Assembly (NCBI RefSeq): GCF_901709675.1
Contig: NC_051104.1
Location: 2,649,501-2,713,500 of the forward strand
Direction of reading: 5' to 3'
DNA from: Syngnathus acus
Taxonomy: Eukaryota > Chordata > Actinopteri > Syngnathiformes > Syngnathidae
DNA: 64,000 nt
Part shown: piece after piece, positions 23,804 through 37,264 of the stretch
Layout: each line of letters starts with the position of its first letter
How positions within the stretch are numbered: position 1 is the first letter of the stretch
Notes under the pieces: model-generated
Databases searched by the model: none
What the model was told of the DNA's origin: nothing
Seen by the model: the letters and a program-made list of their open reading frames with translations, nothing else
Translations under genes and position numbers: made by a program

Positions 23804-26800
23804 ATGTCAGCATTCATTTGCATCTGGGCCTGCTTCCTGCTGCGGCTCAGCACCGCCGCAACGGACAAGACGCCAGGTGAGACACAAACTCCTCTTTGTC
23901 CCACGGCAAAGAGGCGAGCCCCGAGGGGCTTCGCTTTGAGACTGACCCCATTGGATCGCGTATCTGGCAAGAACCTCGCCAAGGCAAACGGACTGGGCCC
24001 GATTGATAAAAAGCTTTGCAAAACCCCACACCGTTTTGTTATGATCCATTTTTGTAATATTCCATCACTTCAAACTTCATTATGATAAGACTTATGAAAT
24101 TGCGGGAAAGCAGTAACAAGCACAAAGATAATGAGAAGCCTCTCATGGTTGCTGCTGTTAGCCCCGGCTCACGGCCAGCCACTCACAGGAAGCTATCGCA
24201 GGCCACCTCAGCTTCTTGAAGAATATTTACAGGGATTTCTCTACATGATAGATGTATAGATCTTTAAATATGTCTTTAAAAAGTGTCATTTCAGTTAAGT
24301 TTTGGATTATAATGGAAAATTGTTTCCTCTGAACCTCAAATGTCCGTTGACACTTGCTCAACTTTGATTTTTGAAAGATCAGGTGAGCACATAGGGGAGT
24401 TTTCTTTTTTGGGCTGTGCTAATCTGTGCTGTGAGTCAGCCAAGTGACTCACCGCTCTGCTCCCGTCTGCGCCTCAGCCAAAGAATGACGGGAACGTCCG
24501 TCCCATCTGCGTGTAAGCCAGCCGGCTGGCGAGGCAGCGGGCAGACGCCTGAGGAACGTCAGGGACTCATTTTAGAACAAAACCCACGCTCTTGATCCAC
24601 ATTTGCACACCTGCGACACGGCATTTGGCAAAGTATGAAGATGTGCTCCACTTCCTCTTCTGACTCGGTGAACAAGCCACGTCACGGCCCGGCTGAGAGG
24701 CCCAAAGAGGAAGTGACACTTAAATACGTCAGCAGGGCGTCACATCAATGCTTTGACTTAAGAGTGCCCCAACTTCAGAGTTTTTCCAAATAACAAGCCG
24801 CTTGGTCTATTTCTGGTGCACCTGCTTGATCTTTGCCTTGAAAAAAACTTTTGGCATCCAAGCTCACCACGGCCACCCATTCTCGTTGCAGATGAAAGCG
24901 TCACTTGTTTCGTGTCAGAGGAGTGCCACCTCCCGTGTATGTTCCCCCCCGCTTCCAACCAGAGCGTGCGCTGGTTCCGGCAGGACGCGATGATGCTCAG
25001 TTTCGACGAAACGGCCAGTGAAGGCCAGCCGGTGGCCGGGCGGGCCGCCGTGTCCCCGCCCATGATCGCCGGGGGCAACGCTACTCTGGTCCTCAGGGAG
25101 GCGGCCCTCAAGGACCGCGGCACGTACCGGTGTCATGTACGTACGTCCCAGGGGGAACACAGCGCCAAGGTGGTCTTGAAGGTGGAAGGTATGTTTTGCA
25201 TTCGCTTTACGAGAACTGATTGATTTTGATACTTTGTAAAATAAGAATTTTAAATGAATCGGCATACACTGTACAGTTTCAACCATTTTTTGTGGGGGTG
25301 GGGTCAAAAGGTCATTTTTTCCTTATGGGATCCTAAGTGACAAGAGTGACAAATAATTTGTTATTATTGCTCCCTGATGTTCTTTTATAATTTACAAGTG
25401 AGCTGTCATCAGATCTTTGACATTGTATTTATTTAAATTATGTGTTGTAAATTATTGTATTTAAGGGTCATAAATCTAAATATAGGGATCAAACATCGGT
25501 GGGGGCCATTTTGTACGTACGAGTTTGACTTACTTGTACTTTTGTATCACGCAGCACCCATCCGAGGCCTTTCACTGGAGCTGTCGCGGTTAAGTGGCTA
25601 CGAGGAGATGAAGTGCATCGTGCGGGACGTCTTCCCTTCGCCCCGGGTCACCTGGGCCACAGAGCCGCCCACCTTCGAGGACCTGCGACCCATCACGCGC
25701 ATGCTGGCCGACAAGCGGGGCCTGTACACGTCTGACAGCAGGCTGAAGGTTCTGGAAGGCCAGCCGGACCTCATCTACATTTGTAAAGTCACCACCTCCT
25801 ACGGGGGGCCCACCTGGACGTCCTCACTGCGGGAGAGAGGTAAGACGCAGACCTGGCGCATATCTATATCCTGTACCCAACCATGCCGTCCCCCCGACAG
25901 CAATAGCAGGTAGCGAGGGTCGAGATTTGACCATCCCATGCTTCGCCCCGCCGTACCTGAACAGCCTCACACTCCGCTGGAGCTTCTCCAACGGCGAGGA
26001 CCCGGTGCACATCCTGACCTACGACAGCCACTCGGGGCACAGCACCTCGGCGCCGTCCTGGGACCACCACTTGGAGCTGGACGGCTTCAGGGTCCCGTTC
26101 GGGGACGGCTCGCTGCGCTTGATGGACCCCGAACACGTCCACCACGAGGGCACCTATAGCTGTGTCTTCTCCATGCCGTACAACACGCACACGGAGCGCT
26201 CCGACGTCGCCATCAACTCGCCCACTGGTGAACGCAAGGCGGCGCTAACCAACATCATGTGCGGTCTGCCTGAACTCGTGTGTGTGTGTCTTTGTGCAGC
26301 CAATCGGAGCACCTCGCTGCAGACGTCATACTGGTGGATCGTCGGCCTGGTAGTGGCGTTGACAGTCCTGGTACTGGCAGCCATGTTGGTTTACCTGAAG
26401 ATGCGAGGTGAGGCCACGGCAACCCTCGAGCATGTGTGTGTGCATCCATGTGTGATGCTCACAATGTGTGTGTCTTAGGAAAAGCAACAAAATCTTCATC
26501 ACGTGACCCTGAGGAGGAGACCGAGCTGAACTCGGTCAAAGGTACAAGAGTAGAGGATAAAAATACTCACTTATGAGCACTAGGTGGCGCCATTGTGTTG
26601 TCCAGCAATGACAACCCTGAAAAGACACCCGAAAAATAAGTTGCTGTTTTCATCTTTATTGTAAAATATGTCTCGTTTTTCCATCAATGACCATCGAATT
26701 TAAATTAGTACAAAAAAATCAAGGAAGCAATTCAGATGTTTGACAAACAATTCCACCTAGTAATTTAAATGAGTGCAATATAGTATTCCAATTAAACATT

Positions 26801-27055
26801 TCTGTAAATATATTAATTAAAGTAAAATTGATATCAATTAGGACCATACAAATAAATGTACTTGCCATTGAGTACAAAATCATTTTGATCTATTTTATAT
26901 GACTATTTCTTTCAATTAGATACCTATTGGGACTAAATTGAGTTGCATAAAATAACATTGCATTATCCCTTGGATTTTCAGGCGGAGAGGGTGAAAGTGA
27001 GAAGAGCAACCAACTTCCTGCCAGAGGCAACAACGGACAGACTGGACCCTCGTGA
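23804..27055 (+). CDS. hhla2: HHLA2-like B7-family protein, type A (complete)
   Basis: Seven exons: 23804-23876, 24892-25188, 25555-25839, 25901-26227, 26300-26407, 26479-26541, 26982-27055; every junction is phase 1 and the product is 408 residues. Exon 1 is a signal peptide. Exon 2 is an Ig V-like domain (SEECHLPC to DRGTYRC), exon 3 an Ig C-like domain (MKCIVRDVFPSPRVTW), exon 4 a second V-like domain (LTIPC to HEGTYSC). Exon 5 is the membrane helix (SYWWIVGLVVALTVLVLAAM) and exons 6-7 a roughly 45-residue acidic/polar tail with no obvious ITIM/ITAM. V-C-V plus one helix is the layout of HHLA2 (B7-H5/B7-H7), a co-signalling ligand for CD28-family receptors. Ligand specificity in fish is not established by sequence. 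A butyrophilin-like or VTCN1-like gene is the alternative, less likely given three Ig domains. Confidence 0.82.
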
Positions 27056-28147
27056 CCCCCGACCCCACCCCTCCACACACTGAACTATGTTTCTATTGTA
27101 AAGACATTTTGTATGAAGTGATGTCTACTAAAGTTCCATATTGAACCGGACACACACTAGAACCTTTACAGGTGAACTTCCCTAGACCTTCTGCAAACCT
27201 TTGTATGCACTTGTGCAATGTTTCGGACCAGCTGGCTGAAGGCCAAACTCACAATTGCTGTATGATGGCTCAAAATGTCACAACTGTGCCTTTCTGTGAC
27301 TCTTCCAGTCTCGCCGCAACATGCCGATGACATTGGCCATTTGGTTTGGAATGTCATCAGCAGGTTGCAACACAGAGACTGGAAGAAGTGGACTAACTTC
27401 CTTGGTAACTTTGGGTCAGAAACCAACCTTGGGAATTTGGGCGTTGAACTCCCGGGAGAGAGAGAGAGACAAAACGCAATCCAGATGTGGAATGTAGCCC
27501 GACTAGAATGTTTTGCTGACGTCCCGCCTGCAAATTCCCAAAGCGTGATCACGTTCAGAGCGTCAACATGGACATTCAGCAACAGATTCTTCAACTCTTG
27601 ACCGCTGACGTCATAACCCCCCAGTGAGGGAACCGCATCAACATCTGCCTGGGGAAAGCACGCCACGGCGCGATATGCCGAGGAAATTGAGGGGAAAGGT
27701 GGGCGAGCATGTCTTCAGAACTAAACCCTGTTGCGCAACGGTGTGTGTGACTTATCACGTAGGGGTGTACTCACTTTTGCAATTTGAAAATTAATGGCTG
27801 CGTGTTGACTGATTTTGAAAGGACAGTACAAATATTGCCAAAAATCTGAGGAGTGTGCTCAGTTTTGTGAGATTGCGTATCCCTAACGACGCTTAATTAA
27901 GAGGACACCAGGGGGGCTCTTGAGAACCGCCCCACCAGGCACGGTGCTGAGCAGTTTTGAGTTTGGTGTGTCTCATTTTTGGACAGCCCAGTGACTTCAA
28001 AGTTTAACATGCGGACTTATTCAACTTCATGTGAGCGGGGGTGTGGGCGGAACATTTTGACGCTCGTATTTTTAGAGCTCTTATCCAGCAACGGGGAATG
28101 CTGATGGTCCACCAGTCCGGGTACTCGGCACCATTGAGAAAAGCGCG
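27056..28147. repeat. Inter-gene spacer repeated through the array
   Basis: The spacer between the type-A gene and B1 recurs, with small changes, at 31660-32827 (full), 38383-39046 and 44150-44574 (right parts). It includes a segment (ggggtgtactcacttttgca near 27763) that looks MITE-derived, and a 108-codon open frame at 27275-27601 with no recognisable relatives and shifted in the duplicate, so I do not call it a gene. Confidence 0.7.
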
Positions 28148-30287
28148 ATGATGAAGAGCAGCGGCACTGCTGCGGTGGGCTTTTTGGTGGTCACTGCCCT
28201 ATGGCGTCTGGTCATTGGAGGTAAAGTGGAACGAGACAAACATATACTTTTTTATGATGTACGTATATCTTGTATTTTATGCCACACCAGAAAAAAAAAG
28301 TTCAACATGGCGTTATAATGTGATGAGTCTCACTCGTTTAATTACCCGTTATAGGGAAATTGATGAAATTCATGATGGGAAAAATATCATATTTTTTATG
28401 GCTTGGTTTTTGACCTGTTGTCTCATTAGACCATATGAGGTTGTCATTATCGAGCTGGCCTCGAAGCTATTTTCAGTTTCATTTTCACGGTATTTGATTT
28501 ACTTTCAAAGTTAATAAAACCTGGAAACCTTTTTTTCTCTCATTGTGCCAAGTAAACAAACCGAGTAATACATATTTAATACATACTTTTGCTTTTAAAT
28601 TGAGTACACAAGTACTTTTACTTGAGGTCACTTCACCTGACGCCCCAAGTATCTAATTCTTAGTAAGGACCTTACGAGTACAAGTGCCTTTGTTTTTCCC
28701 GACATAACTTGAGCACGTTATTCAATGTGGATTTCATACTTTACGAGCAAAACAATCAATGCCTATTCAGCGGCATTTCATTTAGAATCAGATATTGAAA
28801 TGAATGTCAATAACACAAAGCTATTTGAATGTTGCTCATGCTGGAATTACTTAGAGAGCCACATGGGAGTGTTGGGAGTAAGGCGTTTGAGAACAAGTGG
28901 AGGATTGGAAACAGCTGCTGTGGGGTGGGGGAGGCTTCCCTCACGAAGCATCTGCGTGAATATTATGTTTGCTTACTTAGCCGTCACTGAGTTCCATCTC
29001 AGGTGCTCGACACGGGCATGTCATCAGAAGGAATTTGGTGTGACATTGCATTGCTGACCTGATTGCGTTTTGCAGACGTCTGGTGTCGCTGGAAGACGCC
29101 CTGCCTTTTGGAGGCCAACTTTCCCATCGGAGATGACGTGTTCATCCACTGGAAGCTGGAGTCACCAAGCAAACTCCAGGTTCATTCCTTCTATGATGAG
29201 AAAGACCAGCTGCAGGAGCAGGACCAGCACTTCAGGGGCCGCACGTCGCTGTTCAAGGAGAACATCCCCAAAGGGAACGCTTCTCTGCTGCTCACGGACG
29301 TGCTGGTTGCAGATGAAGGCACCTACATGTGCTATGTGGTAACACTCATGGGACGGCAGCGGTCCTTCATCAAGCTCAACGTTGAAGGTGAGTCCACAAG
29401 CCACCTGAAGTACATCAGAGGTTGTTCAGTGAATGGAAGCGAGTGGACCTTGTCCTATCATGGCGTCCCTTTGCAGCTGCGGTCACTTCAATCCGCTTCC
29501 GTCCCGACGATGAGGATCAGCTGATCTGCAGCTCGGGGGGAATCTTCCCTCAACCCGAACTGCGCTGGTCCACAGAGCCGGCGCTGCCTGACGCCCTCCG
29601 CAACAGCAGCCAGGTCCAGCAAGAGACGCAGACGCAGCTTTACAACATCAGTGGCTCGCTGGCGTTGGCGGGCGACGCCCACCCCGACCTGGAATACATC
29701 TGTGATGTCAGCACCACCAAAAGCAGCCGCAGAATCACGTGGAGGAAAACAAGTGAGACACTCACCCGGTGGGGGGGCATTTCCATTGCCCACCGCACAT
29801 GCTAACAAGACTTTAAATGCCTCCTTCCAGCTCTGGTCGTTTCCGTCGCAGAAACGAGCATCGAGTGTGCGCCCGTCTCTCACCCGAGCAGCCTCGAATG
29901 GACGTTCAACCACAGCAACGTCATCGCCAATAGGTCCGCCGGACACAAACTCCATATCGTCAGCGACTGGAAGGAGCACGTGAAGGGCGTGTCCGAGGCG
30001 GGCGCCCTCAACCTGTCCCACCTGAGCGCTAACCAGAGCGGCACATACACGTGCACGCTCAGCAACAACACACAGACGCGCGTTCAAGACATCCTGCTGA
30101 CCGTGACGGGGACGGAGGACGGTGAGCTCCTGCCGAGATACTGACACCTTGCAGCTTCCACAAAAACATGGTTCCTCTGAGCTTCTGCAAACGGAACCTA
30201 CCAAAACATCTCACCCGTTCTGTTACAGTGCGCTCCAACGCGGCCGGCATCACGTTGGGCGTCATGTTGATGTCAAAGTCATGTTGA
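28148..30287 (+). CDS. HHLA2-like type-B copy 1, membrane anchor deleted
   Basis: Exons 28148-28220 (signal peptide MMKSSGTAAVGFLVVTALWR), 29076-29387 (V-like, DVWCRWKTPC to DEGTYMC), 29477-29752 (C-like, QLICSSGGIFPQPELRW), 29831-30121 (third Ig, TSIECAP to SGTYTC), 30229-30287. Phases agree; 336 residues. The last exon starts like that of B2 (VRxxAAGITLGV), then the gene jumps within the helix into sequence that in B2 lies about 650 bases further on in the 3' UTR (near 35618), ending in MLMSKSC-stop. The membrane helix and tail are therefore gone and the product would be secreted or non-functional. All exon 4 junctions are phase 1, so splicing to the type-A membrane exon at 30985 would also be in frame. 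Confidence 0.7.
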
Positions 30288-30767
30288 TTCTTTTGGATTT
30301 TAATCACCATCACTTTCAATAGTTTATTCCTGTCTAACACCTTTTTAAAAAACCCGCACTTTTATATAAAAAAAAGTAAAAACAGGAAGTTTTTTTATTC
30401 AATGATCCCACTCTCTATTTATATGCATATATAGGACATTTAAAATGTCTTTTATTGTAATATACTAATATACTTGACAGATTTTTGTTGGTGGTGTGCC
30501 TCAAGCTTTTCTCCAATGAAAAAGTATGCGGTGGATAAAACCATGTTAGAAAACACTCAGCTGGAGCAAGGCGCTGACTGGTACAAAGTCTGCTACACAT
30601 CACAGATAAAATGACCAAAATGTGACGTTGAAAGTCCTGCTGACTCATTTGTTGCCTTCAAAAAAATGAAAGCCTGGACTGTATTTCAATAATCATTTAC
30701 TGGAAAGCAATTAACTGCTTAAGATTTGTTAAAGGTAAATTTGAACGTAAGGTAATGGCCTTGTTTG

Positions 30768-31650
<883 letters not shown>

Positions 31651-32336
31651 CCCCACCCCTCCACACACTGAACTATGTTTCTATTGTAAAGGCATTTTGT
31701 ATGAAGTGATGTCTACTAAAGTTGCATATTGAACCGGACACGCACTAGAACCTTTACAGGTGAACTTCCCTAGACCTTCTGCAAACCTTTGCATGCACTT
31801 GTGCAATGTTTCGGACCAGCTGGCTGAAGGCCAAACTCACAATTGCTGCACGATGGCTCAAAATGTCACAACTGTGCCTTTCTGTGACTCTTCCAGTCTC
31901 GCCGCAACATGCCGATAACATTGGCCATTTGGTTTGGAATGTCAGCAGCAGGTTGCAACACAGAGACTGGAAGAAGTGGACTAACTTCCTTGGTAACTTT
32001 GGGTCAGAAACCAACCTTGGGTATTTGGGCGTTGAGCTCCCGAGAGAGAGAGTGACAAAACGCAACCCAGATGTGGAATGCAGCCCGACTAGAATGTTTT
32101 GCTGACGTCCCGCCTGCAAATTCCCAAAGCGTGATCACGTTCAGAGCGTCAACATGGACATTCAGCAACAGATTCTTCAACTCTTGACCGCTGACGTCAT
32201 AACCCCCCAGTGAGGGAACCGTATGTCAACATCTGCCTGGGGAAAGCATGCCACGGCGCGATATGCCGAGGAAATTGAGGGGAAAGGTGGGCGAGCATGT
32301 CTTCAGAACTAAACCCTGTTGCGCAACTGTGGGTGT

Positions 32337-32372
32337 GTGGGGAGGGGGGGGGGGGGGCGGGGGGGGGGGGCG
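32337..32372 (+). repeat. Poly-G tract
   Basis: A G-run of roughly 30 bases, broken by two C, lies in the spacer upstream of B2. Parallel spacers carry a GT repeat (38530-38582) or nothing here. Confidence 0.9.
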
Positions 32373-32827
32373 GGCTGTGACTTATCACGCAGGGGTGTAC
32401 TCACTTTTGCAATTTGAAAATGAATGGCTGCGTGTTGACTGATTTTGAAAGGACAGTAAAAATATTGCCAAAAATCTGAGGAGTGTGCTCAGTTTTGTGA
32501 GATTGCATATCCCTAACAACGCTTCATTAGGAGGGAGACACCGGGGGGCTCTCAAGGACCGCCCCACCAGGCACTGTGCTGAGCAGTTTTGAGTTTTGTG
32601 CATCTCTCATTTTTGGACCGCCCAGTGGCTTCAAAGTTCAACATGCGGACTGGCAATTCTGCTGTAAAACAAAGTCCACATGAGGTTGAACGCAAACTGA
32701 GGTATTCACGTCATGTGAGCGGGGGTGCGGCGGAAGACTTTGACGCTCGTATTTTTAGAGCTCTTATCCAGCCACGGAGAATGCTGGTGGACCAGTCCGG
32801 GTACTCGGCACCAATGAGAAAAGCAGG

Positions 32828-34449
32828 ATGATGAAGAGCAGCAGGACTGCTGCGGTGGGCTTTTTGGTGGTCACTGTCCTATGGCGTCTGGTCATTGGAG
32901 GTAAAGTGGAACCAGACAAACATATACTTTTTTCTGATGTACGTATATCTTGTATTTTGCCACACCAGAAAAGAAAAGTTCAACATGGCGTTATAATGTG
33001 ATACGTCTCAGTCGTTTAATTAATAGGGAAACAGATTAAATTCATGCTAAAAAAAATAATAATCATACGATTCAATGTAGCATTTTTTATGGCTTGGTTT
33101 TTGACCTGTTGTCTCATTAGACCTTATAAGCTTGTCATTATCGAGCTGGCCTCGAAGCTATTTCCATTTTCATTTTTAGGGTACGGTGATCCCTCGCTAC
33201 TTCGCGTTTCGTTTATCGTGGCTTCATTACATCGCGGATTTTTTTTCCCAAATTAAAAAAAATATTTAAAAGTCAAAATAAAACTTCTAAATCGAGGAAA
33301 CATGTGTCTAACCTTTAGGACAATGTAGTATTGCTCCAAATGTTCGTTTACATTCCTTTAGAAGTCCGCTTTCGCGTGTTAGCACGATCGCGAATTAGCA
33401 TCTATCCGCTAACTCGTTAGCCTACCCAGTACTTTTGCATTTCATTTAGAATCAGATATTGAAATGAATGTCAATAACACAAAGCTATTTGAATGTTGCT
33501 CATGCTGGAATTACTTAGAGAGCAACATGGGAGTGTTGGGAGTAAGGCGTTTGAGAACAAGTGGTGGAATGGAAACAGCTGCTGTGGGGTGGGGGGGGGG
33601 CTTCCCTCACGGAGCATCTGCGCGTGAATATCATGTGTGATGAGTCAAACTTACTTAGCCGTCACTGAGTTCCAGCTCAGGTGCTCGACACGGGCATGTC
33701 ATCAGAAGGAATTTGGTGTGACATTGCATTGCTGACCTGATTGCGTTTTGCAGACGTCTGGTGTCGCTGGAAGACGCCCTGCCTTTTGGAGGCCAACTTT
33801 CCCATCGGAGATGACGTGGTCATCCACTGGAAGCTGGAGTCACCAAGCAAACTCCAGGTTCATTCCTTCTACTACGAGAAAGACCAGCTGCAGGAGCAGG
33901 ACCAGCACTTCAGGGGCCGCACGTCGCTGTTCAAGGAGAACATCCCCAAAGGGAACGCTTCTCTGCTGCTCATGGACGTGCTGGTTGCAGATGAAGGCAC
34001 CTACATGTGCTATGTGGGAACACTCACGGGACAGTGGAGATCCTTCATCAAGCTCAACGTGGAAGGTGAGTCCACAAGCCACCTGAAGTACATCAGAGGT
34101 TGTTCATGGAATGGAAGCGAGTGGACGTTGTCCTATCATGGCGTCCCTTTGCAGCTGCGGTCACTTCAATCCGCTTCCGTCCCGACGATGAGGATCAGCT
34201 GATCTGCAGCTCGGGGGGAATCTTCCCTCAACCCGAACTGCGCTGGTCCACAGAGCCGGCGCTGCCTGACGCCCTCCGCAACAGCAGCCAGGTCCAGCAA
34301 GAGACGCAGACGCAGCTTTACAACATCAACGGCTCGCTGGCGTTGGCGGGCGACGCCCACCCCGACCTGGAATACATCTGTGATGTCAGCACCACCAACA
34401 GCAGCCGCAGAATCATGTGGAGGACAACAAGTGAGACACTCACCCGGTG

Positions 34450-34480
<31 letters not shown>

Positions 34481-35083
34481 TTTCAATTGCCCACCGCACA
34501 TGCTGACAAACTTTAAATGCCTCCTTCCAGCTCTGGACGTTTCCGTCGCAGAAACGAGCATCGAGTGTGCGCCTGTCTCTCACCCGAGCAGCCTCGAATG
34601 GACGTTCAACCACAGCAACGTCATCGCCAATAGATCCGCCGGACACAAACTCCATATCGTCAGCGACTGGAAGGAGCACGTGAAGGGCGTGTCCGAGGCG
34701 GGCGCCCTCATCCTGTCCCACCTGAGCGCTAAGCAGAGCGGCACATACACGTGCACGCTCAGCAACAACACACAGACGCGCGTTCAAGACATCGTGCTGA
34801 CCGTGACGGGGACGGAGGACGGTGAGCTCCTGCCGAGATACCTTGCAGCATCCACAAAAACATGGTTCCTCTGAGCTTCTGAAAACGGAACCTACCAAAA
34901 CATCTCACCCGTTCTGTTACAGTGCGCCCCAAAGCGGCCGGCATCACGTTGGGCGTGCTTGGAGCGATCGGATGCGTGGTTACAGTGGGAGCCATTTACT
35001 ACTTCACCCAGCACAAGACCAAAGCGTGGTGCTGCACCCGTGATGGTGCTCCTGCGACATCGTCACCGAATGGAGTCATATAA
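32828..35083 (+). CDS. HHLA2-like type-B copy 2 (complete)
   Basis: Exons 32828-32900, 33754-34065, 34155-34430, 34531-34821, 34923-35083; all phase-1 junctions, 370 residues. Signal peptide, V-like domain, C-like domain and third Ig domain as in B1, followed by an intact helix (ITLGVLGAIGCVVTVGAIYY) and a roughly 25-residue tail starting TQHKTKAWCCTRDG and ending NGVI. The two adjacent Cys just inside the membrane could be palmitoylated (inference). Among the four type-B genes this is the only one with every module present, so it is the best reference copy. Its intron 3 holds an approximately 30-base poly-G (34449-34479) that is 7-9 G in B1, B3 and B4. Its intron 1 holds a truncated MITE at 33180-33425. 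Confidence 0.8.
33180..33425. mobile_element. Truncated MITE (same family as 44930-45252)
   Basis: Begins with gtgatccctcgctacttcgc, as the fuller copy in B4 intron 1, but lacks the right terminal sequence. It was probably present in the ancestor of B2 and B4, then partly deleted here. Confidence 0.65.
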
Positions 35084-36125
35084 CGTGACATTTGCAGGAG
35101 AACAGCGATGAAAACCTGCATGTCAGCACGATAGAACGTTCCCAAAGTCTTCGGAATATTTGTCTGTCATCATGATGAAGACGGCAAAAGTAGGTGAATG
35201 AAGAACAAGAGAAAGGACCTTCTCTGAGAGTAAAGGCAAGTCATCCAACGGAACCTTTAGCCCAAGAACGGGAAAAAGAACAAACAAGGAGGACGAGACT
35301 TTTGACGACAAGAGAGCTACATCCTGGACTGGTCGCCAAACAGGCACTCGCACATATGAGCAGTATCTGCTCACGCGTGAGCTGGAAGCAAGCCCCAATG
35401 ACTTTTGGAGGTGAGCTGGAGCAGTGTTTCCCAACCACTGTGCATGCGTGGCTAATTGGAGTGACGCTCTGACGGCCGTGGTGCGTTTGCAGACTAATGG
35501 AAATAAGAGCAACCTTGACAGTGATAGCCACTCAGCAGCTGGCACAACAGTAGTGCGTCTTTAAAAGTGACTTTGTTCTTATTGTCGCAATATTTATAGA
35601 GCTAGTCTAAAACATAAAACAAAGTCATGTTGATTCTTTTGGATTTTAATCACAGTCACTTTCAATCGTTTATTCCTGTCTAAAACCTTTTTAAAAAACC
35701 CGCACTTTTATATAAAAAAAGTACAATTTTAAAAAAACAGGATGTCTTTTATTCAATGATCCCACTCCATTTATATATAGGAATAGGGTTTTATATAGCA
35801 CATTTAAAATGTCTTATTGTAATATAACTAATTTTATAATTGAAGCTGGTGTAATACTTGACAGATTTTTGTTGGTGGTATGCCTCAAGCTTTTCTCCAA
35901 TGAAAAACTATACGCTGGATAAAAACATGTTGGGAAACACTCAGCTGGAGCAAGGCGCTGACTGGTACAAAGTCTGCTACACATCACAGATAAAATGACC
36001 AAAATGTGACGTTGAAAGTCCTGCTGTTGCCTTCAAACAAATGAAAGCCTGGACTGTATTTCAATAATCATTTACTGGAAAGCAATTAACTGCTTAAGAT
36101 TTCTTAAAGGTCCATTTGAAAGAAA
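35084..36125 (+). other. 3' UTR and downstream spacer of B2
   Basis: Sequence shared, at high identity, with the regions after B3 (40687-41055 and 41890-42330) and B4 (47374-47765), and in part after B1 (30267-30770). No additional coding exon is supported. Short open frames here are conserved only as DNA. Confidence 0.5.
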
Positions 36126-36133
36126 GGTAATGG

Positions 36134-36422
36134 CAGTGGCGTAGCCAGGAATTTTTCCAGTAGGGGCGCGCGCCCACAGGAAAAAAAATCGAACATCACC
36201 CACGCCGTTCGCTGATCGCTAAAATAACATCCGGGTCCGGGAGGCAAACGGTGAATGGATAACATCGCGCACATAGAATAGCGCAAGCACATTCTCGCAA
36301 GACCGAAAGAAAAAAACGGCATGAAAATGAAGAATCGAAAAAGATCGATTTTTTTCAACCGGGGCGCAGGGAGTCCTACCCGGGGCGCCGCCCCGGCTCA
36401 CCCCGGCTTGGCTACGCCTCTG
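36134..36422. mobile_element. 289-bp non-autonomous hAT-type element with 8-bp target duplication
   Basis: Termini CAGTGGCGTAGCC and GGCTACGCCTCTG are inverted repeats matching at 12 of 13 bases. The element is flanked on both sides by GGTAATGG (36126-36133 and 36423-36430). The uninterrupted target GGTAATGGCCTTGTTTGG is present in the paralogous spacers near 30752, 42323 and 49873. Eight-base duplications are characteristic of hAT transposition. Confidence 0.92.
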
Positions 36423-36430
36423 GGTAATGG

Positions 36431-37264
36431 CCTTGTTTGGCAGCCTGCTCCGACGTCGCCATCAACTCGCCCACTGGTGAACGCAAGGCGGCGCTAACAT
36501 CAACATCATGTCCGGTCTGCCTGAACTCATATGTGTGTGTGTGTGTGTGTGTGTGTGTCTTTGTGCAGCCAATCGGAGCACCTCGCTGCAGACGTCAAAC
36601 TGGTAGTCTAGTAGTGGCGTTGACAGTCCTGGTACTGGCAGCCATGTTGGTTTACCTGAAGATGCGAGGTGAGGCCACGGCAACCCTCGAGCATGTGTGC
36701 GTGCATCTATGTGTGATGCTCACAATGTGTGCGTGTGTGTCTTACGAAAAGCAACAAAATCTTCATCACGTGACCCTGAGGAGGAGACCGAGCTGAACTC
36801 GGTCAAAGGTACAAGAATAGAGGATAAAAATACTCACTTATGAGCACTAGGTGGCGCCATAGTGTTGTCCAGCAATGACAACCCTGAAAAGACACGGGAA
36901 AGATAAGTTGCTGTTTTCATCTTTATTGTAAAATATGTCTCGTTTTTCCATCAATGACCATCGAATTTAAATTAGTACAAAAAAAATCAAGGAAGCAATT
37001 CAGATGTTTGACAAACAATTCCCCCTAGTAATTCAAATGAGTGCAATATAGTATTGCAATTAAACATTTCTGTAAATATTAATTAAAGTAAAATTGATAT
37101 CAATTAGGACAATACAAATAAATGTACTTGCCATTGAGTACAAAATCATTTTGATCTATTTTATATGACTATTTCTTTCAATTAGATAAATTTAGTTGCA
37201 TAAAATAACATTGAATGTACATTATCCCTTGGATTTTCAGGCGTAGAGGGTGAAAGTGAGAAGC
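36431..37264 (+). pseudogene. Degenerate 3' half of a type-A HHLA2-like gene
   Basis: Second duplicate of the type-A tail. The membrane exon (from 36569) has a 16-base-scale deletion and hits TAG at 36604-36606 after SLQTSNW. The exon 6 acceptor is changed from AG to AC at 36744-36745. Exon 7 (from about 37242) is cut off at 37264 by foreign sequence. It cannot encode a membrane anchor. Confidence 0.85.

Noticed and set aside
27275-27601. 108-codon plus-strand open frame downstream of the type-A gene
   Set aside because: Duplicated at 31806-32105 with frame-changing differences; no recognisable domain; conserved only because the spacer was duplicated.
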